Part shown: positions 18,683 to 27,168 of the stretch, piece by piece
Layout: each line of letters opens with the position of its first letter
Numbering within the stretch: position 1 is the stretch's first letter
Origin: Pseudoxanthomonas suwonensis
Lineage (GTDB): Bacteria > Pseudomonadota > Gammaproteobacteria > Xanthomonadales > Xanthomonadaceae
DNA: 64,000 bases
Assembly (NCBI RefSeq): GCF_000972865.1
Contig: NZ_CP011144.1
Span: 2,480,001 to 2,544,000, forward strand
Reading direction: 5' to 3'
Position numbers and translations under genes: made by a program
The notes under the pieces: generated by a model
What the model was told of the DNA's origin: nothing
Databases searched by the model: none
What the model saw: the letters and a program-made list of their open reading frames with translations, nothing else

Positions 18683-19522
18683 TCAGGCCCACTGTCCGTC
18701 CACCGACGCGGACAGGGCGCGTTCGGCGTCCAGTTCCGCGCCCAGCTGGGCCAGGCGCGCGCCGACCATCTCCAGCGCGTCGCTGCCGGCGGAAAAGCGC
18801 AGCGGCGGGTCGGCGCGGTCGGCCAGCTGCAGCAGCGCCTGCGCCAGCCGCACCGGGTCGCCGGGCTGCAGGTGGTTGTAGGGCAGGTAGGTGTTGCGCA
18901 GCTGTGCGTCCATGTCGGCGTAGTCCGGGACCGCGATGTCGGGCAGCCTGAACGAGGACGGATCCAGGAAATCGGTGCGGATGAAGCCCGGCCCGACGAT
19001 GGTCACGCAGATGCCGAACTGCCGCACTTCCTCGGCCAGCGACAGCGAGAACCCTTCCACCGCGAACTTGCTGGCGCAGTAGATGCCGGCCATGGCGAAG
19101 CCGGCGATGCCGGCGACCGAGGACAGGTTGATCACGTGGCCGCCGCGCTGCGCGCGCATCAGCGGCAGCACCGCGCGGGTGACGTTGAACAGGCCGAACA
19201 CGTTGGTCTCGAACTGCGCGCGCACATCGGCGTCGGTGGTCTGCTCGAACAGGCCAAGGTGGCCGTAGCCGGCGTTGTTGACCAGCACGTCGATGCGCCC
19301 GAAGCGTTCGCGCGCGGCGTCCACCGCGGCGGCGATCTGCGCCGGCACGGTCACGTCCAGCTCCAGCGCGAGCAACGCCTCGCTCTCGCCCAGCGCGGCG
19401 ATGACGTCGCCGCGGCGGCGTCCGGTCGCCACTACCTGGTGTCCGGCGGCCAGTGCCGCGCGCGCGGTTTCCAGGCCGATGCCGCGGCTGGCGCCGGTGA
19501 TGAACCAGGTGCGGGTGGTCAT
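18683..19522 (-). CDS. Short-chain dehydrogenase/reductase (SDR)
   Basis: A 279-residue classical SDR oxidoreductase. The NAD(P)-binding motif TGASRGIG is at residues 9-16. The structural motif VNNAGYGHLG and the catalytic Ser134/Ser135, Tyr148 and Lys152 (INLSS, YCASK) are intact. ATGRRRGD after the second strand favours NADP(H). After the core, residues 190-279 form a substrate lid (RTDFLDPSSFRLPDI, then a helical C-terminus), as in oxidoreductases acting on bulky hydrophobic substrates. The gene stands alone and converges with the remnant at 18544. Substrate unknown. Confidence 0.9.
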   Translation of the reverse strand: MTTRTWFITGASRGIGLETARAALAAGHQVVATGRRRGDVIAALGESEALLALELDVTVPAQIAAAVDAARERFGRIDVLVNNAGYGHLGLFEQTTDADVRAQFETNVFGLFNVTRAVLPLMRAQRGGHVINLSSVAGIAGFAMAGIYCASKFAVEGFSLSLAEEVRQFGICVTIVGPGFIRTDFLDPSSFRLPDIAVPDYADMDAQLRNTYLPYNHLQPGDPVRLAQALLQLADRADPPLRFSAGSDALEMVGARLAQLGAELDAERALSASVDGQWA

Positions 19523-19643
19523 GGCGCGCTGTCCCGTGGCGGAAGGTCGGCGATGGTAGGCACAGGTCCATCCCGGCGGTGTTCAATTTCCGTGTGCGAC
19601 CTGGCCTTGGCGACGCTGGCCGGGGGCGTGCGGAAGTCAACGG

Positions 19644-19663
19644 GTCCCGGCTTTTGCCGGGAC
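19644..19663. repeat. GTCCCGGC-TTTT-GCCGGGAC hairpin element
   Basis: A perfect 8-bp stem with a TTTT loop, surrounded by GGGT and GACGACGGGGAT. It is one copy of a short palindromic family also present at 30771-30790, 30845-30864 and, in a related form, 33559-33576. It lies in the 265-base space between the SDR and the permease genes, which holds nothing else I recognise. Confidence 0.7.
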
Positions 19664-19787
19664 GACGGGGATCGGTGAGCGTCGCTGTCGCCGTCGGCCG
19701 GGATGGCGCCTGAGGCCTGGGCGCAGGTGCCCGCGGGCCGGAATCCGGCGGACCGCATGGGCAGTCGCCACCGGCCGGCGGCGACAG

Positions 19788-21095
19788 TCAGCGCACGCGC
19801 CGCGGGAAGCGGTAGAACAGGCTGCCCACCCCCATCGCGATCGCCACCGCGACCAGGTGCGCGGCGCTGGCGCTCAGCAGCATCGCCAGCGACAGCGCCA
19901 GCGCGGCGACCGGCACCAGCGGCCCGCCCGGCAGCCGCCACGAACCGGGCGGGTCGCCGTAGCGGCGGTGCAGCACCAGCACGCTGGCGGCGGTGGTGAT
20001 GTAGGCCAGCAGGCGGGTGACCATCGACAGCAGCGCCAGCTGCACGAACGAGCCGCTCAACGCCAGCGCCAGGGCCAGCGCGCACTGGAACGCGATCGCC
20101 ACCGCCGGCGTGTGCCAGCGCGGGTGCACGTGCGCCAGCAGGCGCGGGCCGTAGCCGTCGGCGGCCAGGGTGTGCAGGAAGCGCGGGCCCAGCAGCATGG
20201 TCGCGTTGCTGGTGCCCAGGATCGACAACGCCGCGCCGACGGTCAGCAGCAACGCCAGCCCCTCGCCGCCGAACATCGCCGCCGCGTCGGCCAGTGGCGT
20301 ACTCGACGCGGCCAGGCCGGGCAGCGTGCCCTGCGCCACCAGCTGCACGGATGCATACAGCACGGTGACCAGCACGATCATCGCCACCAGCGCGAACGGC
20401 ACGTTGCGCCGCGGGTTGTGGTACTCGCCGGCGGCCACCGACAGGTTCTCGAAGCCGGCGTAGGCGAACAGCAGCAGCAACGCGGCCTGGCCCGCCTGCC
20501 GCCAGTCCAGCGCGCCGGGCACCGGCCCGCCGAAGGCCAGTCCCCAGTCGACGTGGAACAGGCCGATGCACACGAACAGCAGCAGCGGCAGCAGCTTGCC
20601 GAACACCAGCACCATCGACAGGTTCGCTGCGCCGCGCACGCCGGCGATGTTGATCCCGGCCAGCAGCAGCAGCGAACCGGCGATCACCGCGATGCGCCCG
20701 CCGCCGTCGCCAGCCTGCGGCCAGAAGCGCGCCACCGCCGCGGCCAGGCCGTTGGCCAGCGTGGCGGCAGTGGCGATCCGGGTGAGCCAGATCGTCCAGC
20801 CGACCTGGAACCCGGCGAACGGGCCGAACGCCTCGCGCGCGTACAGCGCGCTGCCGCCCTGCACGTCGAAGTAGCTGCCGGCCTTGGCGTAGCACAGCAC
20901 CAGCAGGCCCACGGTCACCCCGGCCAGCAGCACGCCCCAGACGCTGAAGGGGCCGAGCAGCGCGAACGCCGCCGCCGGCAGCAGGTACACGCCGCTGCCG
21001 ACCACGCTGTTGATCGACAGTCCCAGGATCTGCCAGCGGCCGACGGCGCGCAGCAGGCCCTGCGGCGAATGCGGGCTCGGGGCAGGGTGGCTCAT
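19788..21095 (-). CDS. APC-family amino acid permease
   Basis: A 435-residue inner-membrane transporter of the amino acid-polyamine-organocation superfamily, with about 12 hydrophobic helices. The hallmark unwound helix 1 reads SINSVVGSGVYLLPAAAFAL. The helix 2-3 loop has AKAGSYFDVQGGSALYAREA and the helix 6 region FAYAGFENLSVAAGEYHNPR. The ATG at 21095 is used; an upstream ATG adds ten residues without clear support. No neighbour indicates the substrate. The C-terminus ends in the basic FYRFPRRVR. Confidence 0.88.
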   Translation of the reverse strand: MSHPAPSPHSPQGLLRAVGRWQILGLSINSVVGSGVYLLPAAAFALLGPFSVWGVLLAGVTVGLLVLCYAKAGSYFDVQGGSALYAREAFGPFAGFQVGWTIWLTRIATAATLANGLAAAVARFWPQAGDGGGRIAVIAGSLLLLAGINIAGVRGAANLSMVLVFGKLLPLLLFVCIGLFHVDWGLAFGGPVPGALDWRQAGQAALLLLFAYAGFENLSVAAGEYHNPRRNVPFALVAMIVLVTVLYASVQLVAQGTLPGLAASSTPLADAAAMFGGEGLALLLTVGAALSILGTSNATMLLGPRFLHTLAADGYGPRLLAHVHPRWHTPAVAIAFQCALALALALSGSFVQLALLSMVTRLLAYITTAASVLVLHRRYGDPPGSWRLPGGPLVPVAALALSLAMLLSASAAHLVAVAIAMGVGSLFYRFPRRVR

Positions 21096-21234
21096 CGTCG
21101 TCCTTGCATGGATCGGCTGGCGCACCCGGGCGGGGAGGTCGGGGCAGGGTAACCGCTCCGGCCCGTCGCGCGGCCGGCGCGTCTTCCGGAATTGCTACCC
21201 TCGGCCCGGTTTCCCGTTGCGAGCCGCCGCGCGC

Positions 21235-21513
21235 ATGGCGCCCACCGTCCTGTCCATCGCCCTGTTCGGCTTCGTCGCGGTCGCCGCGGTGATCATCGGC
21301 CTGCTGTTCGCCTGGGCCTGGCATCGGCGGCGGCGCTGGCCGCTGCTGCTCGCCTCGGTGCTGTGGATCGGCTATGGCCTGTGGCAGGCCGGCGTGCAGT
21401 GGCTCGCGCCGGAGGCCGACATCGGTGGCGGCCTGCTGCTGGTCTACCCGTTGCTGCTGCTGGCCACCGCGCTGGCGCTGCTGGGACTGCGCCGGCCGCG
21501 CGCACCGCGCTGA
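21235..21513 (+). CDS. Small three-helix membrane protein
   Basis: A 92-residue hydrophobic protein with helices at about 6-28, 35-53 and 64-84, separated by a basic loop (WHRRRRW), and ending RRPRAPR. It is divergent from the permease and convergent with the SMP-30-like gene. No family was recognised. The ATG at 21235 is chosen from the position of the first hydrophobic helix. Confidence 0.6.
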   Translation: MAPTVLSIALFGFVAVAAVIIGLLFAWAWHRRRRWPLLLASVLWIGYGLWQAGVQWLAPEADIGGGLLLVYPLLLLATALALLGLRRPRAPR

Positions 21514-21538
21514 CGCGACCCGGCCGGCGTTACCCGGC

Positions 21539-22447
21539 TCAGTCGGCCGCAGGCGCCCAGCGGTAGGCGCGCAGCACGTCGTCGAGCAGGAACGGGATCA
21601 GCAGCAGCTGCCGGTCCGGCAAGTAGACGTGGTCGGCCGAGCCCTTGACCAGGGTGAGCAGGCGCGTGGGCGTGCCGTCGGCGTCGACGTGCAGCAACGC
21701 GCCGTGGGTCCAGTCGGTCACCGTCCAGCCGCCGCGGCCGTCCGGCTCGATCCCGTCGATGTGGCCGATCGGCATGCTGCCGATGCGGCCGACGCTGCCG
21801 TCGGCCAGGTCGATGGTGGTGAGATGGCCGAGCTGCTCGCCGTCCGGGCCGGGCACCTGCCAGCTGCCCAGCAGCAGGCGGTCGCCGTCGGCGCGCAGGC
21901 CGTTGAACTTGCCGGTGACGTGGGTGTCGACCTTGACCCACGGCGCGAACGTGCCGCCGGACAGGCGGTACACGGTGTCCAGGCGGCGGCTGAAGACGTA
22001 GACATTGCCGTCCGCATCGGCGGTGGCGTCGTTGAACTGGCCGGGGCCGCCGTCCTCGGGCGCGTGGCGGGCGACGATCGCCGCGGCGTCCAGGTCGATT
22101 TCCACCAGCGCGTCGTCGTCGCCCGCGTACAGGCGGCCGTTGGCCAGCGCCAGGCCCTTGGGATTCTGCAGGCCGGTGACCCACTTCAGCTCGGCGATGT
22201 TGCCGTGGCCGTCGAGGCGGCTGATGAAACCGTCGCCCGGGGTGGCGCCCTCGCCGCGGGTGGCCATGTTGGAGACGTAGAACTGGTCGCGATCGCGGTC
22301 GTACACCACCGACTCGGGAGTGGCGAAGCCGCCGACGCTCCAGGCCAGTTCGGGCACCGGTTGCGCGGCATGGGCCGGGACCATGCCGGCGAGCGCGATC
22401 AGCAGCGGCAGGAGCAGCGAAGCGGTGCGGCATGTGGTCGGGTGCAT
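21539..22447 (-). CDS. Exported SMP-30/gluconolactonase-like beta-propeller protein
   Basis: A 302-residue periplasmic protein with a Sec signal peptide (TASLLLPLLIALAGMVPAHA). The mature part has the six-bladed propeller pattern of the SMP-30/gluconolaconase/NHL-like group: GGFATPESVVYDRDRDQFYV, LQNPKGLALANGRLYAGDDD, GGPGQFNDATADADGNVYV, KFNGLRADGDRLLL, and HIDGIEPDGRGGWTVTDW. Acidic residues suited to a divalent metal centre (FND, DGIE) are present. The ATG at 22447 sets the signal peptide at the N-terminus. It may be a lactonase or a non-enzymatic binding protein; no neighbour helps decide. Confidence 0.75.
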   Translation of the reverse strand: MHPTTCRTASLLLPLLIALAGMVPAHAAQPVPELAWSVGGFATPESVVYDRDRDQFYVSNMATRGEGATPGDGFISRLDGHGNIAELKWVTGLQNPKGLALANGRLYAGDDDALVEIDLDAAAIVARHAPEDGGPGQFNDATADADGNVYVFSRRLDTVYRLSGGTFAPWVKVDTHVTGKFNGLRADGDRLLLGSWQVPGPDGEQLGHLTTIDLADGSVGRIGSMPIGHIDGIEPDGRGGWTVTDWTHGALLHVDADGTPTRLLTLVKGSADHVYLPDRQLLLIPFLLDDVLRAYRWAPAAD

Positions 22448-22560
22448 GGTGTCTCTCCACCGAGGAGGGTGCCAGGGCGCAGGATAGTCGCAACGGCCGC
22501 CGCACGATGCCATGCCCCATCGGGGCGTGCGTCGGTTGCAAAAGAGCCCCCTCACTCCAA

Positions 22561-22595
22561 CCCTCTCCCCCATCGCATGGCGATGGGAGAGAGGG
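22561..22595. repeat. Near-perfect hairpin in a CCCTCTCCC-type intergenic element
   Basis: CCCTCTCCCCCATCG pairs with CGATGGGAGAGAGGG across a short CATGG loop with one mismatch. It is preceded by CCCCCTCACTCCAA, a common leader of such elements in pseudomonads and xanthomonads. The rest of the 319-base divergent gap (22448-22766) contains only the ribosome binding site of the next gene. Confidence 0.65.
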
Positions 22596-22766
22596 AGCAT
22601 ATTTCGCCAGGCGCCCGTACGATGTGGCCGGACACGGCGTGATGCCGGATGCAGCGGGTGGGCGGATGCGGATCATCGGCGTGGATTGCGCCGCCAACGG
22701 AAGCAGGTCGATCCGGCAGCGCTTCGGTCACCGCGCGCGGCCGGCCGCGACGGAGGGCGTGCCACG

Positions 22767-24026
22767 GTGAAATCCCTGCGCATCGCCATCGTCGGCTATG
22801 GCAGCGCCGGCCAGGCCGGGGCCGTGCTGCTGTCGCGCGACGGCCACGACGTGACCGTGTTCGAGCGCGTGCCGCGGCCCGGGCCGGTGGGCGCAGGCTT
22901 CCTGCTTCAGCCCAGCGGCCTGCAGGTGCTGTGGCGGATGGGACTGCTCGAGCCGGTGCTGCGCCACGGCGCGCGCGTGGACCGGCTGTTCGGGGACACG
23001 CCGTGCGGGCGCGCGGTGATGGACATGCGCTACGCGGGCCTGGAGCCGCGCCTGTACGGCGTGGGCCTGCAGCGCGGCGCGCTGTTCTCGATCCTGGACG
23101 CGGCCTGGCCGGCGCGTGGGCAGGCCCTGCGTGCCGGCGTGGAGATCGTCGCGGTGGACCACGCCCGCGGCCTGCTGCGCGACGCGCAGGGCGGCGGACA
23201 CGGTCCGTTCGACCTGGTGGTCGTGGCCGACGGCGCGACCTCGCGCCTGCGCGGAGAGGTGGCCGCGCCGCGCCTCGACCGGCCCTATCCCTGGGGCGCG
23301 CTGTGGTGCCTGCTGCCGGCCGGCGACTGGCCGTGGGTCGCCGAACTGCGCCAGCGCTACGTCGCCGCACGGCGGATGGTCGGGCTACTGCCGGTCGGGA
23401 GCTGCCCCGGCGACCCGGTCCGCCGGCTGAGCTTCTTCTGGAGCCTGCGTACCGATGCCTTCGACGCCTGGCAGGCGCAGGACCTGGCCGCGTGGCTGGA
23501 TGAATTGAAACAGCTGTGGCCGGAGGCCGCCGGCGTGTTCGCCGGCATCGCCGATCCGGCGCAGCTGGCGCGGGCGCGCTACCGCGACACGATCGTGCGT
23601 GGCTGGCATCGCGGGCGCACGGTGCTGGTTGGCGACGCGGCGCATGCAATGAGCCCGCAGCTGGGGCAGGGCGTGAACATGGCGCTGATGGACGCGGCAG
23701 CACTGGCGCAGGCGTTGCGCGGCATCGGGCCGCTCGACGCCGCGCTGGCCGCCTACCAGCGCGAGCGCCGCGCCCACGTGTGGATCTACCAGTTGTGGAG
23801 CCGCTGGCTGACCCCGCTGTTCCAGTCCGAGCGCGACACCGCTGCGAAACTGCGCGATGCGGCGTTCCTGCCGCTGGGCCGGCTGCCCGGCGGGCGCGGG
23901 CAGATGCTGCGCGTGCTCACCGGCACCCGCCGCGGTGTGTTCGGCGCCTTGCCGCTGGATCCGGGTTTCATCGATGCGCTGGAGCAGCCCGCCGTGGTTG
24001 CCGGTTGCGTGGCCACCGCGGACTGA
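22767..24026 (+). CDS. FAD-dependent aromatic-type monooxygenase
   Basis: A 419-residue flavoprotein monooxygenase of the PHBH/UbiH fold. The GTG at 22767 is supported by GGAGGG nine bases upstream. The dinucleotide-binding motif is IVGYGSAGQAGAVLLSRDGH (residues 7-26), with Glu at the end of strand 2 (TVFERVPRP). The second motif is DLVVVADGATSRLR. The FAD ribityl motif is VLVGDAAHAMSPQLGQGVNM (about 288-307). The first Gly of the usual GxGxxG is followed by Tyr, a tolerated change. The following gene starts ten bases downstream. Whether the substrate is a quinone precursor, antibiotic or phenolic compound cannot be told. Confidence 0.87.
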   Translation: MKSLRIAIVGYGSAGQAGAVLLSRDGHDVTVFERVPRPGPVGAGFLLQPSGLQVLWRMGLLEPVLRHGARVDRLFGDTPCGRAVMDMRYAGLEPRLYGVGLQRGALFSILDAAWPARGQALRAGVEIVAVDHARGLLRDAQGGGHGPFDLVVVADGATSRLRGEVAAPRLDRPYPWGALWCLLPAGDWPWVAELRQRYVAARRMVGLLPVGSCPGDPVRRLSFFWSLRTDAFDAWQAQDLAAWLDELKQLWPEAAGVFAGIADPAQLARARYRDTIVRGWHRGRTVLVGDAAHAMSPQLGQGVNMALMDAAALAQALRGIGPLDAALAAYQRERRAHVWIYQLWSRWLTPLFQSERDTAAKLRDAAFLPLGRLPGGRGQMLRVLTGTRRGVFGALPLDPGFIDALEQPAVVAGCVATAD

Positions 24027-24035
24027 CGGCCGCGC

Positions 24036-24479
24036 ATGCTCGCCACGCTCGCGGTGTACGGCGGCCTGTTCCTGGCCGCGTTCCTCGCCGCCACGTTGCT
24101 GCCGATGCAGTCGGAGGCCGCGCTGGTGGCGCTGCTGCTGGCCGACTATCCGCCGTGGCTGCTGGTGCTGGTGGCCAGCGTCGGCAACGTGCTCGGCTCG
24201 ACGGTGAACTGGTGGCTGGGGCGGGAACTGCTGCGCTTCCAGGACCGGCGCTGGTTCCCGGTGTCGCCGGCGGCGATGGCGCGGGCGCAGGCGCGCTACC
24301 GGCGCTGGGGCCGCTGGTCGCTGCTGCTGAGCTGGATGCCGGTGGTCGGCGATCCGCTGACCCTGGTCGCCGGGGTGATGCGCGAGCCGCTGCGGGTGTT
24401 CCTGCCGCTGGTGGCCGTGGCCAAGACCGGCCGTTACGTGGTGCTGGCCTGGGTCACGCTGCGCTACGTCGGCGCATGA
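24036..24479 (+). CDS. yqaA: YqaA-family membrane protein
   Basis: A 147-residue inner-membrane protein of the YqaA branch of the DedA/SNARE-associated superfamily, whose distant members act as lipid scramblases or transporters. Visible features: AAFLAATLLPMQSEAALVAL, the re-entrant-type VASVGNVLGSTVNWWLGREL, RRWGRWSLLLSWMPVVGDPL and VAGVMREPLRVFLPLVA. The conserved Gly/Asn/Pro positions are intact. It follows the monooxygenase by nine bases. Function is unknown for the bacterial family as a whole. Confidence 0.87.
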   Translation: MLATLAVYGGLFLAAFLAATLLPMQSEAALVALLLADYPPWLLVLVASVGNVLGSTVNWWLGRELLRFQDRRWFPVSPAAMARAQARYRRWGRWSLLLSWMPVVGDPLTLVAGVMREPLRVFLPLVAVAKTGRYVVLAWVTLRYVGA

Positions 24480-24489
24480 GCCGGCTCAC

Positions 24490-24655
24490 GAGGGCGTCGC
24501 CTGTGGCGACATCGTCGGGTCGCGGGCAAGCCCGGCTCCTACAACAGCCGCGACGCCGGCATTTGTAGGAGCACAGCTTGCTGGCGACACGGGCGTCGGG
24601 ACCACGAGAGCGTCGCCCGTGCCGGCGACGTCGCATCGCAGGCAAGCCCAGCCCC
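24490..24655. repeat. Two partial GTAGGAGC..GGCTCCTAC intergenic elements
   Basis: Remnants of the roughly 97-base palindromic element found intact at 43165-43380 and 47388-47843. The first copy has lost its left arm and ends GGCTCCTACA at about 24544. The second starts GTAGGAGCACAGC at 24565 and has a decayed right arm (GCAAGCCCAGCCCCC). Both lie in the convergent gap between yqaA and the SHOCT gene. Confidence 0.75.
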
Positions 24656-24663
24656 CATGCAAC

Positions 24664-24713
24664 GCCAAACAAAAAACAACGGCCCGGTCCGCGCGTGGCG
24701 GAACCGGGCCGTT
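24664..24713 (-). terminator. Rho-independent terminator of the SHOCT gene
   Basis: On the minus strand, AACGGCCCGGTTCC (24700-24713) pairs with GGACCGGGCCGTT (24678-24690), followed by GTTTTTTGTTTGG. It starts about 25 bases after the stop codon at 24738. One of the clearest terminators in the window. Confidence 0.88.
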
Positions 24714-24737
24714 GGACAGCGTGCCGGAGGTCTGGCG

Positions 24738-25118
24738 TCAGCCCAGCGCCCGGGCCTTCAGCTTGGCGAACTCTTCGGCATTGATGGTGCCCGCATCCAG
24801 CAGCGCCTTGGCTTCGGCGATCTGCTCGGCCGCCGACTTGCCGCCGGCGATGTTGCGGATGTAGGCGTCGGTCTCCGCGCGCGCCTCGTGCACTGCCGCC
24901 ACCTGCCGCTCGGACATGCCGCGGCCGCGGGCGATGATGTACAGCAGCGCGGTGAGGAACGGCAGGAAGATCAGGCCGATGAACCAGACCGCCTTGGCGA
25001 AGCCGCCCAGGTTCTTGTCGCGGAACAGGTCCACGATGATCTGGAACAGCACGAGCAGGTAGGCGACCAGGACGAAGGTCATCAGGATCAGCCAGACGGT
25101 ATCCCAGAAATTGCTCAT
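24738..25118 (-). CDS. PLDc_N plus SHOCT domain membrane protein
   Basis: A 126-residue protein. Two transmembrane helices (about 7-32 and 42-64) make the PLDc_N-type domain found at the N-terminus of cardiolipin synthases (FAKAVWFIGLIFLPFLTALL). After a linker, a C-terminal SHOCT domain (about 93-125) reads AAEQIAEAKALLDAGTINAE, then EFAKLKARAL. SHOCT is a short oligomerisation or membrane-associated domain. A single gene with its own terminator; the upstream 292 bases to 25411 show no further feature. Role unknown. Confidence 0.85.
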   Translation of the reverse strand: MSNFWDTVWLILMTFVLVAYLLVLFQIIVDLFRDKNLGGFAKAVWFIGLIFLPFLTALLYIIARGRGMSERQVAAVHEARAETDAYIRNIAGGKSAAEQIAEAKALLDAGTINAEEFAKLKARALG

Positions 25119-25410
25119 TTCGGTATCCCCAAGCAGTGACGACGGAACGGACGCCCGGCCAGTGCCCCCTGTGCCGGACAGGTTGTGTCGCCGGCCACAC
25201 TAGCACCGGCCCCATGGCAAGTCATCGCCTGTGCGCGGTTGCGGCGTGCCGGCGCATGCTGGCCCCGGGCCCGGCTTTTCAGAGGATTCTGATGGGGCGC
25301 TGCATCGGCCGGCGGCACCATCGCCGGCATGCGATGGCGTTCGCCGGATGCCAGGCGCGGCGGCGCCGGATTGGCGCCGCACCTTCCAGGGGCACGCAGG
25401 CAGGCGACGC

Positions 25411-26028
25411 ATGGCAGAGGTCAGGACAGTGCTGGCGGTGGGCGCGCATCCGGACGACCTGGAGCTGGGCTGCGGAGCTACCCTGGCCAAGCTCGTGCGC
25501 GGCGGCGTGCGCGTACGTGCGCTGGTCCTGACCGAAGGTGTGGCCGGTGCGGCCGCCGGGCAGGACCGTTGCACCGAGACCCGGGCCGCGCTCGGTGCGC
25601 TGGGCGTGGACGACCTGCACCAGGCGCGATTGCCCGATACCGGCCTGCCGGGCGCGATCGCCGAGGCGGTGCGCCTGCTGGAGGTGCAGTGCCGGGAATT
25701 GCGGCCGGACCGGGTGTACACGATGTTCAAGGACGATCGCCACCAGGACCACCGCGCCGTTTACGAGGCCTGCATGGTCGCCTGCCGCGGCGTGCCGCAG
25801 CTGCTGGGTTACGAGACGCCCAGCTCGTGGCCGAACTATGTGCCGTCGGTGTTCGAACCGGTGGACGACCTGCTCGAACGCAAGATCGCCGCCCTGCGCT
25901 TCCATGCCAGCCAGCGCCAGCGCAGCTACATGGATCCGGGGCAGATCCGCTGCAGCGCGCGGTTCCGCGGCCAGCAGGTCGGGCTGGGGCCGTGCGAGGG
26001 CTTCATCCCGTACCGGATGGTGCTGTAG
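25411..26028 (+). CDS. yaiS: PIG-L family N-acetylglucosaminyl deacetylase, YaiS-like
   Basis: A 205-residue cytoplasmic zinc-dependent deacetylase of the LmbE/PIG-L fold, expected to remove an N-acetyl group from a GlcNAc-type sugar or glycolipid. The zinc motif is VGAHPDDLELGCGATLAKL (His13, Asp15, Asp16), with the partner RHQDHRAV (His111, His114). The ATG at 25411 is chosen because the HPDD motif normally lies within the first 20 residues. The stop TAG abuts the next ATG, so it is translationally coupled to the GT2 gene. It is the first gene of a four-gene operon matching E. coli yaiS-yaiP-yaiX-yaiO in content and order. Confidence 0.88.
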   Translation: MAEVRTVLAVGAHPDDLELGCGATLAKLVRGGVRVRALVLTEGVAGAAAGQDRCTETRAALGALGVDDLHQARLPDTGLPGAIAEAVRLLEVQCRELRPDRVYTMFKDDRHQDHRAVYEACMVACRGVPQLLGYETPSSWPNYVPSVFEPVDDLLERKIAALRFHASQRQRSYMDPGQIRCSARFRGQQVGLGPCEGFIPYRMVL

Positions 26029-27168
26029 ATGGACCTGCTCTTCTTCGGCATGTGCCTGCTCGCGTTGGCGGCCCTGCTGGGGCGCCAGCGGCGAGGTCCC
26101 AGCCTGGCGTTCGGCTCGGTCGACGCGATCGTGCCAGCCTACAACGAGGCGCCGTGCATCGAGCGGTCGCTGCTGGACCTGCTGCGCAACCCGTACGTGC
26201 GGCGGGTGATCTGCGTGGACGACGGCTCCACCGACGGCACGGCCGCGGTGCTGGCACGGATGGCCGCGCAGTGGCGCGGGCGCCTGCTGGTGGTCAGCCA
26301 GCGCAACACCGGCAAGGGCGGGGCGCTGATGGCCGGGCTGGCGCACGCCACCGCCCCGCAGGTGTTCCTCACCGATGCCGACACCCGGGTGCCGCCCGAT
26401 CGCGCGGGCCTGGGCTACCTGCTGGCCGAGATCGAGGACGGCGCTGACGCGGTAGGCGGGGTGCCGTCCTCCAACCTGGAAGGCGCCGGCCTGCTGCCCT
26501 GCATCCGGGCCACGGTGAAGCTGCCGATGATCGTGATCCGGCGCACCTGCCAGCAGGTGTTCGGCGGCGCGCCGTTCATCGTGTCCGGTGCCTGTGGCAT
26601 GTTCCGCACCGATGTGCTGCGCCGGCACGGCTTCTCCGACCGCACCCGGGTCGAGGACCTGGACCTGACCTGGACCCTGGTCGCGCACGGTTGCAAGGTG
26701 CGCCAGGCCAACCGCTGCATCGTCTATCCGCAGGAGTGCAACACGCTGCGCGAGGAATGGCGGCGGTGGCGGCGCTGGATCGTCGGCTACGCGGTGTGCA
26801 TGCGCCTGCACAGGCGCCTGCTGCCGACCCGCTTCGGCCTGGTCTGCATCATGCCGATGCTGCTGGTGGTGCTGGTCGGGGTGGCGGTCTATGCGCTGCA
26901 TTGGACTTCGCTGGCCACCGCACACGGTCCGCTGCGGGGGCTGGCGCTGGCGTTTTTCCCCTGGGTGTGGGTGGTGGCGGTGAGCGGGCTGGGCACGATC
27001 AGCGCCGTGCACCACCGGCGCCCGGTGCTGGTGCCGCTGGCCTCGCTGGCGGTGGTCTACGTGCTGCTGGCGTACGCGATATGGGTGGTGCACGGGCTGA
27101 AGGGCCTGGTCACCGGGCGCGAGCCGGCGCGCGACAAGCCGACGCGGTACGCGCATGTGGTGGACTGA
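26029..27168 (+). CDS. yaiP: Family 2 processive-type glycosyltransferase, YaiP-like
   Basis: A 379-residue inner-membrane glycosyltransferase. One N-terminal helix (2-18) precedes the GT-A domain: DAIVPAYNE (32-40), VDDGSTDG (63-70), the DxD motif TDAD (115-118), the catalytic-base region VEDLDLTW (208-215) and the acceptor motif WRRWRRW (244-250), comparable to QxxRW of polymerising GT2 enzymes. Three to four C-terminal helices follow (from about 280). The architecture fits synthesis and translocation of a beta-linked polysaccharide or glycolipid. It starts at the base after the yaiS stop and overlaps the next gene by 14 bases. Confidence 0.87.
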   Translation: MDLLFFGMCLLALAALLGRQRRGPSLAFGSVDAIVPAYNEAPCIERSLLDLLRNPYVRRVICVDDGSTDGTAAVLARMAAQWRGRLLVVSQRNTGKGGALMAGLAHATAPQVFLTDADTRVPPDRAGLGYLLAEIEDGADAVGGVPSSNLEGAGLLPCIRATVKLPMIVIRRTCQQVFGGAPFIVSGACGMFRTDVLRRHGFSDRTRVEDLDLTWTLVAHGCKVRQANRCIVYPQECNTLREEWRRWRRWIVGYAVCMRLHRRLLPTRFGLVCIMPMLLVVLVGVAVYALHWTSLATAHGPLRGLALAFFPWVWVVAVSGLGTISAVHHRRPVLVPLASLAVVYVLLAYAIWVVHGLKGLVTGREPARDKPTRYAHVVD